NCBI RefSeq assembly: GCF_029027405.1
Contig: NZ_CP093396.1
Span: 558,001 to 622,000, forward strand
Reading direction: 5' to 3'
Source: Sulfurimonas sp.
GTDB taxonomy: Bacteria > Campylobacterota > Campylobacteria > Campylobacterales > Sulfurimonadaceae
Length of the DNA stretch: 64,000 nt
Positions 30,190 through 38,421 of the stretch are shown one piece after another; positions within the stretch are counted from its first letter, which is position 1, and each line of letters opens with the position of its first letter. The notes beneath the pieces were generated by a model, which saw nothing but the letters and a program-made list of their open reading frames with translations, searched no databases and was not told the origin of the DNA. Position numbers and translations under genes: made by a program.

Positions 30190-30615
30190 ATGAAAAACAA
30201 TTTACAAAAGATTATAAGTTTTATAGATAAGCATCATGTTATGAGCCTTGCATCTACAGATGGAACAACTCTTAGTGTTTGTAATCTTTTTTATGCCTTT
30301 GATGAGAATGAAGTTTCTTTTGTAGTTGCAAGTAGTGAAGATACCACACATATACAAAATATTCTAAAAAATCATTTAGTTGCAGGAAGTGTAGTTTTAG
30401 AGACTAAAACAGTTGGTAAAATTCAAGGTTTACAATTTAGGGGAGTTTTTTTACCTTTAGAAAATGAGAAGTTAAAAAAAACATATTTTAAAACTTTCCC
30501 TTATGCTATTGCCTTAAAGCCAAAACTTTGGCAGATAAAAATAAATTACTTTAAAATGACAGATAATACATTAGGTTTTGGTAAGAAAATTATTTGGCAA
30601 GAGGCTTTGCTTTAA
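30190..30615 (+). CDS. Pyridoxamine 5'-phosphate oxidase-like flavin-binding protein (YhbP-like)
   Basis: 141-residue split-barrel protein resembling the UPF0306/YhbP branch of the PNPOx-like superfamily, which binds FMN, F420 or haem. Visible cues are ISFIDKHHVMSLASTDG at the N-terminus, the NLFYAFDENEVSFVVASSEDTTH strands (residues 37-59), and a C-terminal IKINYFKMTDNTLGFGKK segment. The precise activity is unknown. Its last 26 nt overlap the small cysteine-containing gene on the other strand. Confidence 0.7.
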   Translation: MKNNLQKIISFIDKHHVMSLASTDGTTLSVCNLFYAFDENEVSFVVASSEDTTHIQNILKNHLVAGSVVLETKTVGKIQGLQFRGVFLPLENEKLKKTYFKTFPYAIALKPKLWQIKINYFKMTDNTLGFGKKIIWQEALL

Positions 30616-30763
30616 AGAGATTACAGTCACTTCCACTGCTTTGAAAAACGACAATAGATGGAATTTGTTGTGCTTTAAAACCATAAGCTTTACAACCATG
30701 AGGTTTATCTTTTTCCCAAGTTACAAAATAGTGTATGCATCTTCTACAATTAATTCTTTTCAT
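30590..30763 (-). CDS. 57-residue cysteine-containing small protein
   Basis: Short convergent gene encoding 57 residues. Reading the minus strand from ATG 30763 gives a protein with four Cys: a C-x2-C pair near residues 6-9 (CRRC), one in PHGCKAYGFK near 24 and one in SGSDCNLF near 48. This spacing suggests a metal site. Features such as CIHYFVTWEKDKPHGCKA look conserved rather than random, and AGAAGAG precedes the ATG. I recall similar small proteins in other proteobacteria but cannot assign a function. It lies antisense to the last 26 nt of the YhbP-like gene. Confidence 0.7.
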   Translation of the reverse strand: MKRINCRRCIHYFVTWEKDKPHGCKAYGFKAQQIPSIVVFQSSGSDCNLFKAKPLAK

Positions 30764-30841
30764 AAATCTCTTCTTTTTAAGTGTAGAATTCTAGCATATT
30801 AGGTAAAATAAAAGATTAAATTTACTAAAAGAGATACTTAT

Positions 30842-31534
30842 ATGGATAAAATATTATTGATGCTACAACTCCAAGCACAGCTAAATGATGCAACAAATGG
30901 AGAGGAATGGACTAAAGGTATTACTAAAAATTCTAAAGTTATTAACTGGAAAAGATGTATATATATGGAATGTGCAGAAATGATAGACAGCTTTTCTTGG
31001 AAACACTGGAAAAGTATTGATAAAGAAGCTGATTGGGATAACTTACAGATAGAAGTAGTTGATGTTTGGCACTTTATGATGAGTTTAGCGATTGAAAATT
31101 ATTCAATCAACCTAAAAGGTGGTATTGAAGATTTAGCAATAAATATCTCAAATCTTGAATCTTTTAGTAAAATAGAAAATGAAAATGAATTTTTTGGTTA
31201 TCAAGATGATGTAATAAAAAAAGTAGAGAGTATCATGCTAGCATCTCTTAGTTTGCAAGAGTTGGATTTGGAAGTTTATATAGAGGATTTTTTTGCACTA
31301 GTTACCCTTAGTGGGCTTGACCTAGATACTTTATATCGTTTATATGTAGGTAAAAACATTTTAAACCAATTTCGTCAAGATAATGGTTATAAAGAAGGTT
31401 CTTATATAAAAGTCTGGAATGGAGTAGAAGATAATATTATAATGAAAAAAATATGGGAAGAACATAGTGATATTAAGCCAGAAGTTCTTTACAAAGAGTT
31501 AACAAAACTATATATATCTCTAAATAAAAGATAA
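30842..31534 (+). CDS. dut: Dimeric dUTP diphosphatase
   Basis: Hydrolyses dUTP to dUMP, keeping uracil out of DNA. This is the all-alpha dimeric type (MazG-related) found in Campylobacter and trypanosomatids, not the trimeric beta type. The 230-residue protein has LQLQAQLNDATNG near 8, the metal-binding ECAEMIDS near 43 and a second acidic motif IEVVDVWHFMMS near 71, plus SWKHWK. The start has an AGAGA ribosome site. An ABC ATPase gene follows after 6 nt. Confidence 0.92.
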   Translation: MDKILLMLQLQAQLNDATNGEEWTKGITKNSKVINWKRCIYMECAEMIDSFSWKHWKSIDKEADWDNLQIEVVDVWHFMMSLAIENYSINLKGGIEDLAINISNLESFSKIENENEFFGYQDDVIKKVESIMLASLSLQELDLEVYIEDFFALVTLSGLDLDTLYRLYVGKNILNQFRQDNGYKEGSYIKVWNGVEDNIIMKKIWEEHSDIKPEVLYKELTKLYISLNKR

Positions 31535-31540
31535 CTATAA

Positions 31541-32110
31541 TTGAGTGATATTTTAGAAGTTAAAGAGCTTTCTTTTGGCTATAAAAAAGATTCTTTACTT
31601 TTTGATAAATTAAATATAAATCTTAAAAAAGGTGAGATAAAAGCTATTGTCGGGGAAAGTGGTGCTGGAAAAAGTACAATTTTTGAGCTTATTCTTGGAA
31701 ACTTAGAACCATTACATGGAAATATACTGTGCGAGCGAGTATCCCAGGTTTTTCAAGATCCATATAGTTCTTTTCATCCAAGTTATTCGTTAATAAATCA
31801 AATAAAGGATATTGCCTCAATAAAAAAAATTGACATCTATTTAAAAAATATGAATCTTGAGTATGAACTTCTAACAAAACTTCCACATGAACTTTCAGGT
31901 GGACAACTTCAGCGTGCTTCTATTCTAAGAGCTATGCTAATGCAACCATCATTACTGTTACTAGATGAACCAACATCAGCTTTGGACAATGTTATACAGT
32001 TAGAAGTGATGAATATGCTAATGAACTCTCTTGGTGAAATGGGGATGTTGCTTATCACACATGACTTAGAACTTGCTTCTTGGTGTGCTGATGAGATTAT
32101 TATGATATAA
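31541..32110 (+). CDS. Orphan ABC transporter ATP-binding protein (Dpp/Nik type)
   Basis: Short ATPase of 189 residues closest in motifs to the oligopeptide/nickel group. It has Walker A GESGAGKST near 38, a Q-loop VFQDPYSSFHPSYS near 67 (the PYSS pattern is characteristic of DppF/NikE), signature LSGGQLQRAS near 117, Walker B LLLLDEPTSALD near 140 and switch His in LLITHDLE near 168. It is about 60 residues shorter than DppF and lacks the C-terminal substrate-family extension. No permease or binding protein is adjacent. The start is TTG. Confidence 0.82.
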   Translation: MSDILEVKELSFGYKKDSLLFDKLNINLKKGEIKAIVGESGAGKSTIFELILGNLEPLHGNILCERVSQVFQDPYSSFHPSYSLINQIKDIASIKKIDIYLKNMNLEYELLTKLPHELSGGQLQRASILRAMLMQPSLLLLDEPTSALDNVIQLEVMNMLMNSLGEMGMLLITHDLELASWCADEIIMI

Positions 32111-32163
32111 CTATGTTACACACTAAAGCTACGAAAAATTTATTTTCGAGATTTACAATGTAA

Positions 32164-32556
32164 TTATTTTAAAAAATATTTCACAAGATAGAATCCACCA
32201 CCTGCCATAAATATACTGCCAAAAGCATTTAGTGAAACATTTGCTAATGCTAAAAGAATATGTCCGCCTTCAAGTAGTAAAAAACTCTCTATTGCAAATG
32301 TTGAGTAAGTTGTTAAAGCTCCAAGTACTCCTGTTGAAAGAAATGACTTAGCTGGCATAGAAAATATAGAAGTGTACATAAAGTAAGCAATCAGTAAACC
32401 CATGAAAAAACTACCTATAAGATTTACTCCAAGTGTTCCAAATGGAATATCATGTGGTAGCTTATGTGAAATTAAACCATTAAAGTAAGCTCTTAAGATT
32501 GCACCTATAAAGCCTCCACTACCTATGGCTAGGATTGTTTGCCAACTCATCGTCAT
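32164..32556 (-). CDS. crcB: Fluoride efflux channel CrcB/Fluc
   Basis: Dual-topology fluoride channel, 130 residues with four membrane spans. Family motifs are GSGGFIGAILRAYFN near 12, GTLGVNLIGSFFMG near 41 (the channel Asn) and GVLGALTTYSTFAIE near 76 with the Phe and Ser/Thr track. It is last in the minus-strand ctpA-purC operon and overlaps plsC by 38 nt. ATG at 32550 is an alternative start. No fluoride riboswitch is seen. Confidence 0.93.
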   Translation of the reverse strand: MTMSWQTILAIGSGGFIGAILRAYFNGLISHKLPHDIPFGTLGVNLIGSFFMGLLIAYFMYTSIFSMPAKSFLSTGVLGALTTYSTFAIESFLLLEGGHILLALANVSLNAFGSIFMAGGGFYLVKYFLK

Positions 32557-33217
32557 ACACCTTTTGCATTTGAATTCTTAAATCATTTAACCAATTTTTA
32601 TTACTCTTATCGGCATAAAAAGAGTCAAGAAAAATTACCTTTATTTTTCCTGGCTTATAATACAATCTTTTTATATCATAATATTTAGCAGTTTGCATTA
32701 ATACAATTGGTTGAACTTTTAGTTTATATTTATCAGCGATTAGCTTTGCTCCTGATTTAAATGGAAGCATTTTACCTTTCGTTGAGCGTGTTCCTTCTGG
32801 AGCCATTGTTATAACTCTACCTTTATCTATTCTATCTTTAGCTGCTCTAAGTAGTTTGACAAGTGAAGTTTTACTCTCTCTCTCGACAGGTATGTCTTCA
32901 TTAAACTTAAGAACTAATCCAAATAAAGGAACATTAAAAAGTGATTTTTTGGCTACCCAAGATATATCACTTCTGGTACTTGTTTCTATTACACCTATAT
33001 CTAAATCACTTTGATGATTAAACAAAAACATTTGAGCTTCTAAGTCTTCTTTTCCAACAATTTCAGTTGAGAAAAAAATACTTAGTCTCATAAACCATGA
33101 AGAAAGTTTTCTTGTGTATGGGCGTGGTAAAAAATAGTAAAATACTATCTGTATAAATAAGGATATAAAAACTATAATTGTGGCATATAGCCAACTAATT
33201 TGAGCAAATATCTTCAT
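32519..33217 (-). CDS. plsC: 1-Acyl-sn-glycerol-3-phosphate acyltransferase
   Basis: Makes phosphatidic acid from lysophosphatidic acid at the inner membrane. The 232-residue protein has an N-terminal membrane span (about 5-30), motif I NHQSDLDIG near 68 (HX4D), motif II around FNEDIPVERES near 108 and motif III APEGTRSTKGKMLPFKSG near 139. It overlaps the SH3-protein gene by 23 nt and crcB by 38 nt. Confidence 0.93.
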   Translation of the reverse strand: MKIFAQISWLYATIIVFISLFIQIVFYYFLPRPYTRKLSSWFMRLSIFFSTEIVGKEDLEAQMFLFNHQSDLDIGVIETSTRSDISWVAKKSLFNVPLFGLVLKFNEDIPVERESKTSLVKLLRAAKDRIDKGRVITMAPEGTRSTKGKMLPFKSGAKLIADKYKLKVQPIVLMQTAKYYDIKRLYYKPGKIKVIFLDSFYADKSNKNWLNDLRIQMQKVYDDELANNPSHR

Positions 33218-34331
33218 TTTTAACCCATCCTATTTTTTCATTATGTAGTTTTACTTTTATAAAGTTCTTTACATTTCCTTCTTTTTGTAAGCGGTACTCT
33301 CTATTGGTTATCTCAAAAATAGTTCCATTTTGTACAGGGAGCAGATATATTTTTGCACCTACTTTTATACATATTTCTTTAGAGGGAATAGCTAGATATC
33401 CTATATATGTTAAAGGAATAATAATGAAGACTAAATAGATGTATCTTCTTCTAATAAGTATAAAGATTGTTGCAAGAAGAGCAATCGCTCCTGCTATTTT
33501 CATCTTTAAAATTTCTTTTGATTGGTCTCTTGGTTTTAAGTCAGTTTGCGTTGTTACGCTATCATCACTTACTATAATGGGAATAGTTATTAATGAAAAA
33601 CCATTACGCTTAAGATTAAAAAAAGAAAAAGAAAGATATTCTAATTTTTTATCAATGATTGCATAGTAAAGTATCTTAGAGTCAAAATATGATTTTGTTA
33701 TAGATTCAACACCCTGTTTATAAACATTTTGAAGTTTAAAAGCAGATATATCGCAGTTCGTTGCAGTAGCATTGAAAATTACAATATTATGTTTATTGTC
33801 ATAAGTAGAGGTTTTGTAGTTTAAAAGTTCAAAAGAGGTTGCAACTATATTTGCAAAATTCTTTTTTGGATTTAATGTAACTACATCTAGTGTATGAGTT
33901 TTAAGGGTGGTTTTTTTATATATTGTTTTGTCATCATCATGTAGAGTTGCTGTAAACTCAGGAAGTGAAGCAGTGCTAGATGTAACTAAAAAATAAAATG
34001 TATCATGAATATATTTCGAGTCTTTGTCTCTGTATGGAATAGAATTTAGGACTTGTAACCCTTCGTGATTTGTAAGTTCATAGGTAATATTTGTAAAATC
34101 TTTTACAGTAGAGAGTGTTTTTAAAGTTATAGAGAATATCTGCCCTTTAATAACTCTTTGAGGTGCTTCTTCTATACTTAAGTATATGACTTTTTGTAAA
34201 TTAATTTGATTTGTTGTTTCATTTGATTCACTAATATTATGAGAAGATACTATATCTTGTATAACATTTGTATTTTCATTAGAGCTTAGAGTTGTTAAAA
34301 AAAACAACCCCAAAAATAGTAAACGTATCAC
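33195..34331 (-). CDS. Membrane-anchored periplasmic protein with C-terminal SH3-like domain
   Basis: 378 residues with a signal peptide (about 1-16), a large extracytoplasmic part rich in beta strands (30-265), two membrane spans near 278-295 and 298-315, and a C-terminal SH3-like segment (about 325-378, ending KVKLHNEKIGWVKNEDIC). The layout recalls BatD/aerotolerance proteins but no motif confirms that. A protein of this kind sits between purQ and plsC in Campylobacter. It overlaps purQ by 4 nt. Function unknown. Confidence 0.7.
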   Translation of the reverse strand: MIRLLFLGLFFLTTLSSNENTNVIQDIVSSHNISESNETTNQINLQKVIYLSIEEAPQRVIKGQIFSITLKTLSTVKDFTNITYELTNHEGLQVLNSIPYRDKDSKYIHDTFYFLVTSSTASLPEFTATLHDDDKTIYKKTTLKTHTLDVVTLNPKKNFANIVATSFELLNYKTSTYDNKHNIVIFNATATNCDISAFKLQNVYKQGVESITKSYFDSKILYYAIIDKKLEYLSFSFFNLKRNGFSLITIPIIVSDDSVTTQTDLKPRDQSKEILKMKIAGAIALLATIFILIRRRYIYLVFIIIPLTYIGYLAIPSKEICIKVGAKIYLLPVQNGTIFEITNREYRLQKEGNVKNFIKVKLHNEKIGWVKNEDICSN

Positions 34332-35005
34332 GCTTGAGTAAACCCTTGAAGCATCTTGATTCCATCATCGCTTCCAAGAAGTAGTTCCATCGCTCGTTCA
34401 GGATGTGGCATTAGACCAAATACATTTTTTTGCTTGTTACAAATTCCAGCAATTGATTCAACACTTCCGTTAGGATTTTTGATCTCTCCATTTGAATCTG
34501 TATATTTTAATAAAATCTGATTATTCTCTTCTAAATCTTTTAAACCATCAGAGTTTATAAAATAATTACCATCATGATGAGCTATAGGAATATTTACAAC
34601 ATCATTATTATTGAGCTTATTTAGAAAAGTATTATCATTATTTATAACTTTTAAATTATGATATTTTGATATAAAATGAAGATGTTTATTTCTCTTAAGT
34701 GCTCCAGGAAGAAGTCCTGCTTCAGTTAAAACTTGAAAACCATTACAAATACCAAGAACTTTACCACCTTTATTTGCATAATCTTCAACTGCCCGCATAA
34801 CTGGGCTAAATCTTGCAATTGCCCCACTTCTAAGATAGTCACCATAAGAAAAACCTCCTGCAATAACAAGAAGATCTGTATCACTAGGGATTGTTTGGGA
34901 TTTGTGCCATATTAACTCAGTTTTGGCACCTAAATCATTAAAAGCATGCTTAGTGTCATATTCGCAGTTTGTTCCTGGAAATTGAAGAATAGAAACTTTT
35001 ATCAT
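34328..35005 (-). CDS. purQ: Phosphoribosylformylglycinamidine synthase subunit PurQ
   Basis: Glutaminase that supplies ammonia to PurL in purine synthesis. The 225-residue protein has QFPGTNCEYD near 8, AGGFSYGDYLRSGAIARFSP near 50, the nucleophile Cys in LGICNGFQVL near 85, and the catalytic His/Glu in LMPHPERAME near 200. It forms a complex with PurS (12 nt upstream) and PurL, which is not in the window. Confidence 0.97.
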   Translation of the reverse strand: MIKVSILQFPGTNCEYDTKHAFNDLGAKTELIWHKSQTIPSDTDLLVIAGGFSYGDYLRSGAIARFSPVMRAVEDYANKGGKVLGICNGFQVLTEAGLLPGALKRNKHLHFISKYHNLKVINNDNTFLNKLNNNDVVNIPIAHHDGNYFINSDGLKDLEENNQILLKYTDSNGEIKNPNGSVESIAGICNKQKNVFGLMPHPERAMELLLGSDDGIKMLQGFTQA

Positions 35006-35016
35006 TTCTCTCTCCT

Positions 35017-35259
35017 TTACACTAGTTCGATTTCGTAATCTTCAATCACTGTGTTTGCCAAAAGGTCTTCGCACATTTGAGTTACATCTTCTTTAGCTGT
35101 TTCTTTGTTGTCAGTATCTAATTTCAAGATAATTTGTTTTCCAACACGGACATCATTAATGCCTTTAAAATGAAGTGAGTCAAGAGCGTGGTGAACTGCT
35201 TTACCTTGAGAGTCTAAAACTCCTGCTTTTAAGCTGACATTTATTATTGCTTTAATCAT
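35017..35259 (-). CDS. purS: Phosphoribosylformylglycinamidine synthase subunit PurS
   Basis: Small subunit that links PurQ to PurL. The 80-residue protein has the family opening KAIINVSLKAGVLDSQGKAVHHAL, the GINDVRVGKQ block near 34 and C-terminal NTVIEDYEIE. It lies 3 nt after purC and 11 nt before purQ. Confidence 0.96.
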   Translation of the reverse strand: MIKAIINVSLKAGVLDSQGKAVHHALDSLHFKGINDVRVGKQIILKLDTDNKETAKEDVTQMCEDLLANTVIEDYEIELV

Positions 35260-35262
35260 GAT

Positions 35263-35976
35263 TTATTTTCCTAATATTCTATTTAATACTTCTTCATATG
35301 CTACAGCTAAGCCACCTAAACCTTGACGAAATCTATCTTTATCCATCTTCTCACCACTCTTTATATCCCAAAAGCGACAATTATCTGGAGATATTTCATC
35401 AACTAATATGATATTACCTTGAGAGTCTTTTCCAAACTCTAATTTAAAGTCAACTAGGTTAAGACCAATTTCTGCAAAATAAGGTTTAAGTATGTCATTT
35501 ACTTGACGAGCCATTCTTCTAAGCTTATCTAATTCATCTTGATGTTCAACTAATTCTAATATAAGAGCATGCTGATCATTTAGTTTAGGGTCACCTAAAT
35601 CATCATCTTTATAATCAAATTCTACAAGAGTAAATGGAAGTACTTTGCCATCTTCTATACCAAGATTACGAGTAAGGCTTCCTGTAGCAATATTTCTAAC
35701 AATGACCTCTATTAGGATTACATCAACTTTGGTATGAAGCATGTGATTGTCGTCAAGCATTTTTACAAAGTGAGTTTTTATTCCATTTTTTTCAAGAAGT
35801 TTAAAAAGTTCAGTTGAGATCTTATTGTTAAGAGCACCTTTACCAGCCTCACTAGATTTTTTCTCACCATTAAAAGCTGTTAAATCATCTTTAAACTCTG
35901 AAATTACTAAGTTTTCATCATCTGTTAGAAAAAGTCTTTTTGCTTTTCCTTCGTAGAGTAGTTTTCTTTTTTGCAT
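35263..35976 (-). CDS. purC: Phosphoribosylaminoimidazole-succinocarboxamide synthase (SAICAR synthetase)
   Basis: Joins CAIR and aspartate with ATP in purine synthesis. The 237-residue protein has [11 protein letters not shown] near 5, [14 protein letters not shown] near 27, a [14 protein letters not shown] block near 94 and [14 protein letters not shown] near 193. It follows ctpA by 6 nt and precedes purS by 3 nt. Confidence 0.97.
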   Translation of the reverse strand: MQKRKLLYEGKAKRLFLTDDENLVISEFKDDLTAFNGEKKSSEAGKGALNNKISTELFKLLEKNGIKTHFVKMLDDNHMLHTKVDVILIEVIVRNIATGSLTRNLGIEDGKVLPFTLVEFDYKDDDLGDPKLNDQHALILELVEHQDELDKLRRMARQVNDILKPYFAEIGLNLVDFKLEFGKDSQGNIILVDEISPDNCRFWDIKSGEKMDKDRFRQGLGGLAVAYEEVLNRILGK

Positions 35977-35982
35977 TCGTTT

Positions 35983-37299
35983 TTATCCTTTTACAATCAT
36001 TAGTGCTTTTATAATGTCAACTGATTCTTTTAACTGAATATCTTTATATAACATTTCTTTTGTAATTATATCTTTTTTAGCTTTAGCTTTAGTTTTCTCT
36101 TTCTCGCCATCTACTTTAGTAAGTTCTTTTTCTAAATGTTTTTTTAAATCAGCTTCTTTTATCGAAAAAGTGCTCTCTTGAGTTTTGACTTCACCTGCAA
36201 ATACTTCTATATCTGGAGTAACACCAACTGCTTGAATTGTTCTACCACTTGGAAGATAATACCTTGCAATAGTAAGTTTAATAGCTTCTTTATCTGTGAT
36301 TGGCAGAACAACTTGAACACTACCTTTTCCAAAAGTTTTCTCACCAATAATTACTGCTCGCTTATGGTCTTGAAGCGCTCCACTAACGATTTCAGAAGCA
36401 CTAGCACTACCTCCATTAACTAAAACCACTAAAGGCACTTTTGTTAAAGTTTTACTTGTAGATGCTTTATACTCTTGTTTATTGGATTCTTTACGACCTT
36501 TTTGTGAAACTATTTTACCATTATCAACAAAAATATCTACAAGTCCAACAGCTTGGTCAAGAAGTCCTCCTGGATTGTTTCTTAAATCAAGAATTATTCC
36601 TTTTGTAGTGTTTTTCTTTTTATTTATGGCTTTTTGTACATCTTCAACAACTTTTTTATCAAAGCTCGTTACACGAATATACTGAATTTTTTTATCTATT
36701 ATTTTAGTATATACGGACTGAATAGTTATAATACCTCTGACAATATGAATAGGGAGTGGTCTAAGTTCACCTTTTCTAACGATTGTGATGTCAATAGGGT
36801 CACCAACTTTTCCTCTCATAATGGAGACAGCTTCATCTATTGTCATATTTAGAGTTGACTCTTTATTTATTTTTAAAATAATATCACCAGCTTTAAGTCC
36901 TGCTTTATCTGCAGGAGTCCCTTCAATTGGCGCAATAACAGTTAATGCTCCATCTTTTATACCAACGGTTATACCAAGTCCTCCAAATTCACCACTTGTT
37001 TGTACTTTTAGCTTTTTATAATCTTTTTGAGTTAAAAAGTTTGAATGTGCGTCAAGATTATTAAGCATTCCTTGAAGTGCTTTATCCATTAGTTCTTCAA
37101 TAGTTATATCATCTACATTATATTGTTCAACAATGCTTATTACTTTTGTAAATTTAGCCAAAGCTTGAAGTCTTGAAGTTTCTTTTTTAGCAACTTTTGT
37201 CTGTTTTGCAAATAAATTTGCGGAAAAAAGTAGTGAGAAGACAACAACAACTGTTGCAAATCCAAAAGTTATATATTTTTTATTTTTAAGATGCGGCAT
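35983..37299 (-). CDS. ctpA: Carboxyl-terminal processing protease (S41 family)
   Basis: Periplasmic Tsp/CtpA-type protease of 438 residues. It has an N-terminal signal anchor (about 9-30), a PDZ domain (about 95-180, with GGLGITVGIKDG), and a catalytic domain with ILDLRNNPGGLL near 237, the nucleophile Ser in NGGSASASEIVSGAL near 297 and the Lys in GEKTFGKGSVQ near 322. The C-terminus is a Lys/Glu-rich low-complexity stretch. It heads the minus-strand operon running to crcB. Confidence 0.93.
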   Translation of the reverse strand: MPHLKNKKYITFGFATVVVVFSLLFSANLFAKQTKVAKKETSRLQALAKFTKVISIVEQYNVDDITIEELMDKALQGMLNNLDAHSNFLTQKDYKKLKVQTSGEFGGLGITVGIKDGALTVIAPIEGTPADKAGLKAGDIILKINKESTLNMTIDEAVSIMRGKVGDPIDITIVRKGELRPLPIHIVRGIITIQSVYTKIIDKKIQYIRVTSFDKKVVEDVQKAINKKKNTTKGIILDLRNNPGGLLDQAVGLVDIFVDNGKIVSQKGRKESNKQEYKASTSKTLTKVPLVVLVNGGSASASEIVSGALQDHKRAVIIGEKTFGKGSVQVVLPITDKEAIKLTIARYYLPSGRTIQAVGVTPDIEVFAGEVKTQESTFSIKEADLKKHLEKELTKVDGEKEKTKAKAKKDIITKEMLYKDIQLKESVDIIKALMIVKG

Positions 37300-37455
37300 T
37301 TAGTGCCTCCTTGTGACTTATAGTTCTTAATCATTTTTATTCCTACTATGTATTTGAAAGATAGATATTATAGTAAAAAGCTGTTTAAATAACAAATCTA
37401 ATTATTTCATTTAATATGCTAAAGTGTTGATATTGTTACAATAATAGTAACTTAA

Positions 37456-37461
37456 TATAAT
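37456..37461 (+). promoter_or_regulatory. -10 element ahead of the small membrane protein
   Basis: TATAAT lies 17 nt before ATG 37479. Just upstream, GTTAC-N7-GTAAC at 37435-37451 forms an inverted repeat at roughly the -35 position, which could be an operator. AAGGGG serves as the ribosome site. Confidence 0.45.
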
Positions 37462-37478
37462 TAACAAGGGGTCAAATC

Positions 37479-37883
37479 ATGGAATCATTATCATTTCTTA
37501 TATTAGTTGGAGTTGTACTTTCTCTTGGTGCTTTTTTATTTTTTGAAAATAGAGCAATACAAGCTCATAAATCAAAAGATGCACAAAGTGATAGTTTAAG
37601 TGATAGTTTTAAGCAATACAATACATCTAAAAATGTAGTATATTTTTTCATATCTAGTTTTTTTATAACACTTATATTAGCAACTGTTGGACATAGCTCA
37701 GATTATGGTCTTATGCATGCACTTTTATATATTTTTACTACAACATTTGCAGGTTCAACGCTTATCTTTGTATTAAAATTACAAAAAAAATTATTAATAA
37801 AAGTTTTTGCTACTTTTCTTTATGGAGTTCCGCATATTGGAGCATCCGCATTAGCATTTTTAGTAAAATATTTAACAGTCTAA
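37479..37883 (+). CDS. Small membrane protein of unknown function
   Basis: 134 residues with an N-terminal span (about 5-24), a hydrophilic segment rich in Ser/Asp/Lys (30-50) and three further spans (55-75, 80-100, 108-130). I do not recognise a family. It is divergent from ctpA and 80 nt ahead of the hemerythrin gene. Confidence 0.65.
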   Translation: MESLSFLILVGVVLSLGAFLFFENRAIQAHKSKDAQSDSLSDSFKQYNTSKNVVYFFISSFFITLILATVGHSSDYGLMHALLYIFTTTFAGSTLIFVLKLQKKLLIKVFATFLYGVPHIGASALAFLVKYLTV

Positions 37884-37963
37884 AAATTTAGATTGATATA
37901 CAATAATTAAATATTAAATTTTTTTTAATATAATACAAAATAATTTAATATTAGGCATATATA

Positions 37964-38404
37964 ATGAGTACAATAAAAGAGTATTTAACAACAGACCATA
38001 CCAAATGTGATGAGCTTTTTGCTGCTATGGAAGATAGTGCAAATAAGTCTATTAAAGATGCTAAAGCAGCTTATGAAGCATTTACAGCTTCAAGTGAAAG
38101 ACACTTTCAAATGGAAGAAAGAGTTATGTTTTTGGAGTTTGAAACAAAAACAGGAATGACTCAAGGTCCAACAGCAATGATGCGCCACGAACATGAGCAG
38201 ATGCGAACTCTTATTGCGCAGATGGGTGAAGCAATAGTAGATGAAAATAAAGATAGATTTTTTGGACTCTCTGAAACACTCATGATTTTAATGCAACAAC
38301 ATAATATGAAAGAAGAGCAGATGCTTTATACTATGGCTCAACAACATTTAAGTGCTGATTCTGACAGAATAGTAGATATGATGGAGTCAATGATTGCAGA
38401 GTAA
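37964..38404 (+). CDS. Hemerythrin-domain protein
   Basis: 146-residue four-helix protein with the diiron ligand pattern: H near 12 (TTDHTKCDELF), HFQMEERVMFLE near 46, an MMRHEHEQM block near 75 and QQHNMKEEQMLY near 113. Such proteins bind O2 or NO or help repair damaged FeS clusters. The next gene is a polytopic protein 17 nt downstream, probably in the same transcript. TATAAT at 37929-37934 is a likely promoter element. Confidence 0.85.
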   Translation: MSTIKEYLTTDHTKCDELFAAMEDSANKSIKDAKAAYEAFTASSERHFQMEERVMFLEFETKTGMTQGPTAMMRHEHEQMRTLIAQMGEAIVDENKDRFFGLSETLMILMQQHNMKEEQMLYTMAQQHLSADSDRIVDMMESMIAE

Positions 38405-38421
38405 AGTTGTAGGAAGTATTT

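Noticed and set aside
30578..30802. A 74-residue plus-strand ORF after the YhbP-like gene
   Set aside because: It lies in the same bases as the minus-strand 57-residue gene, which has a ribosome site and a coherent cysteine pattern; the plus-strand frame looks random.
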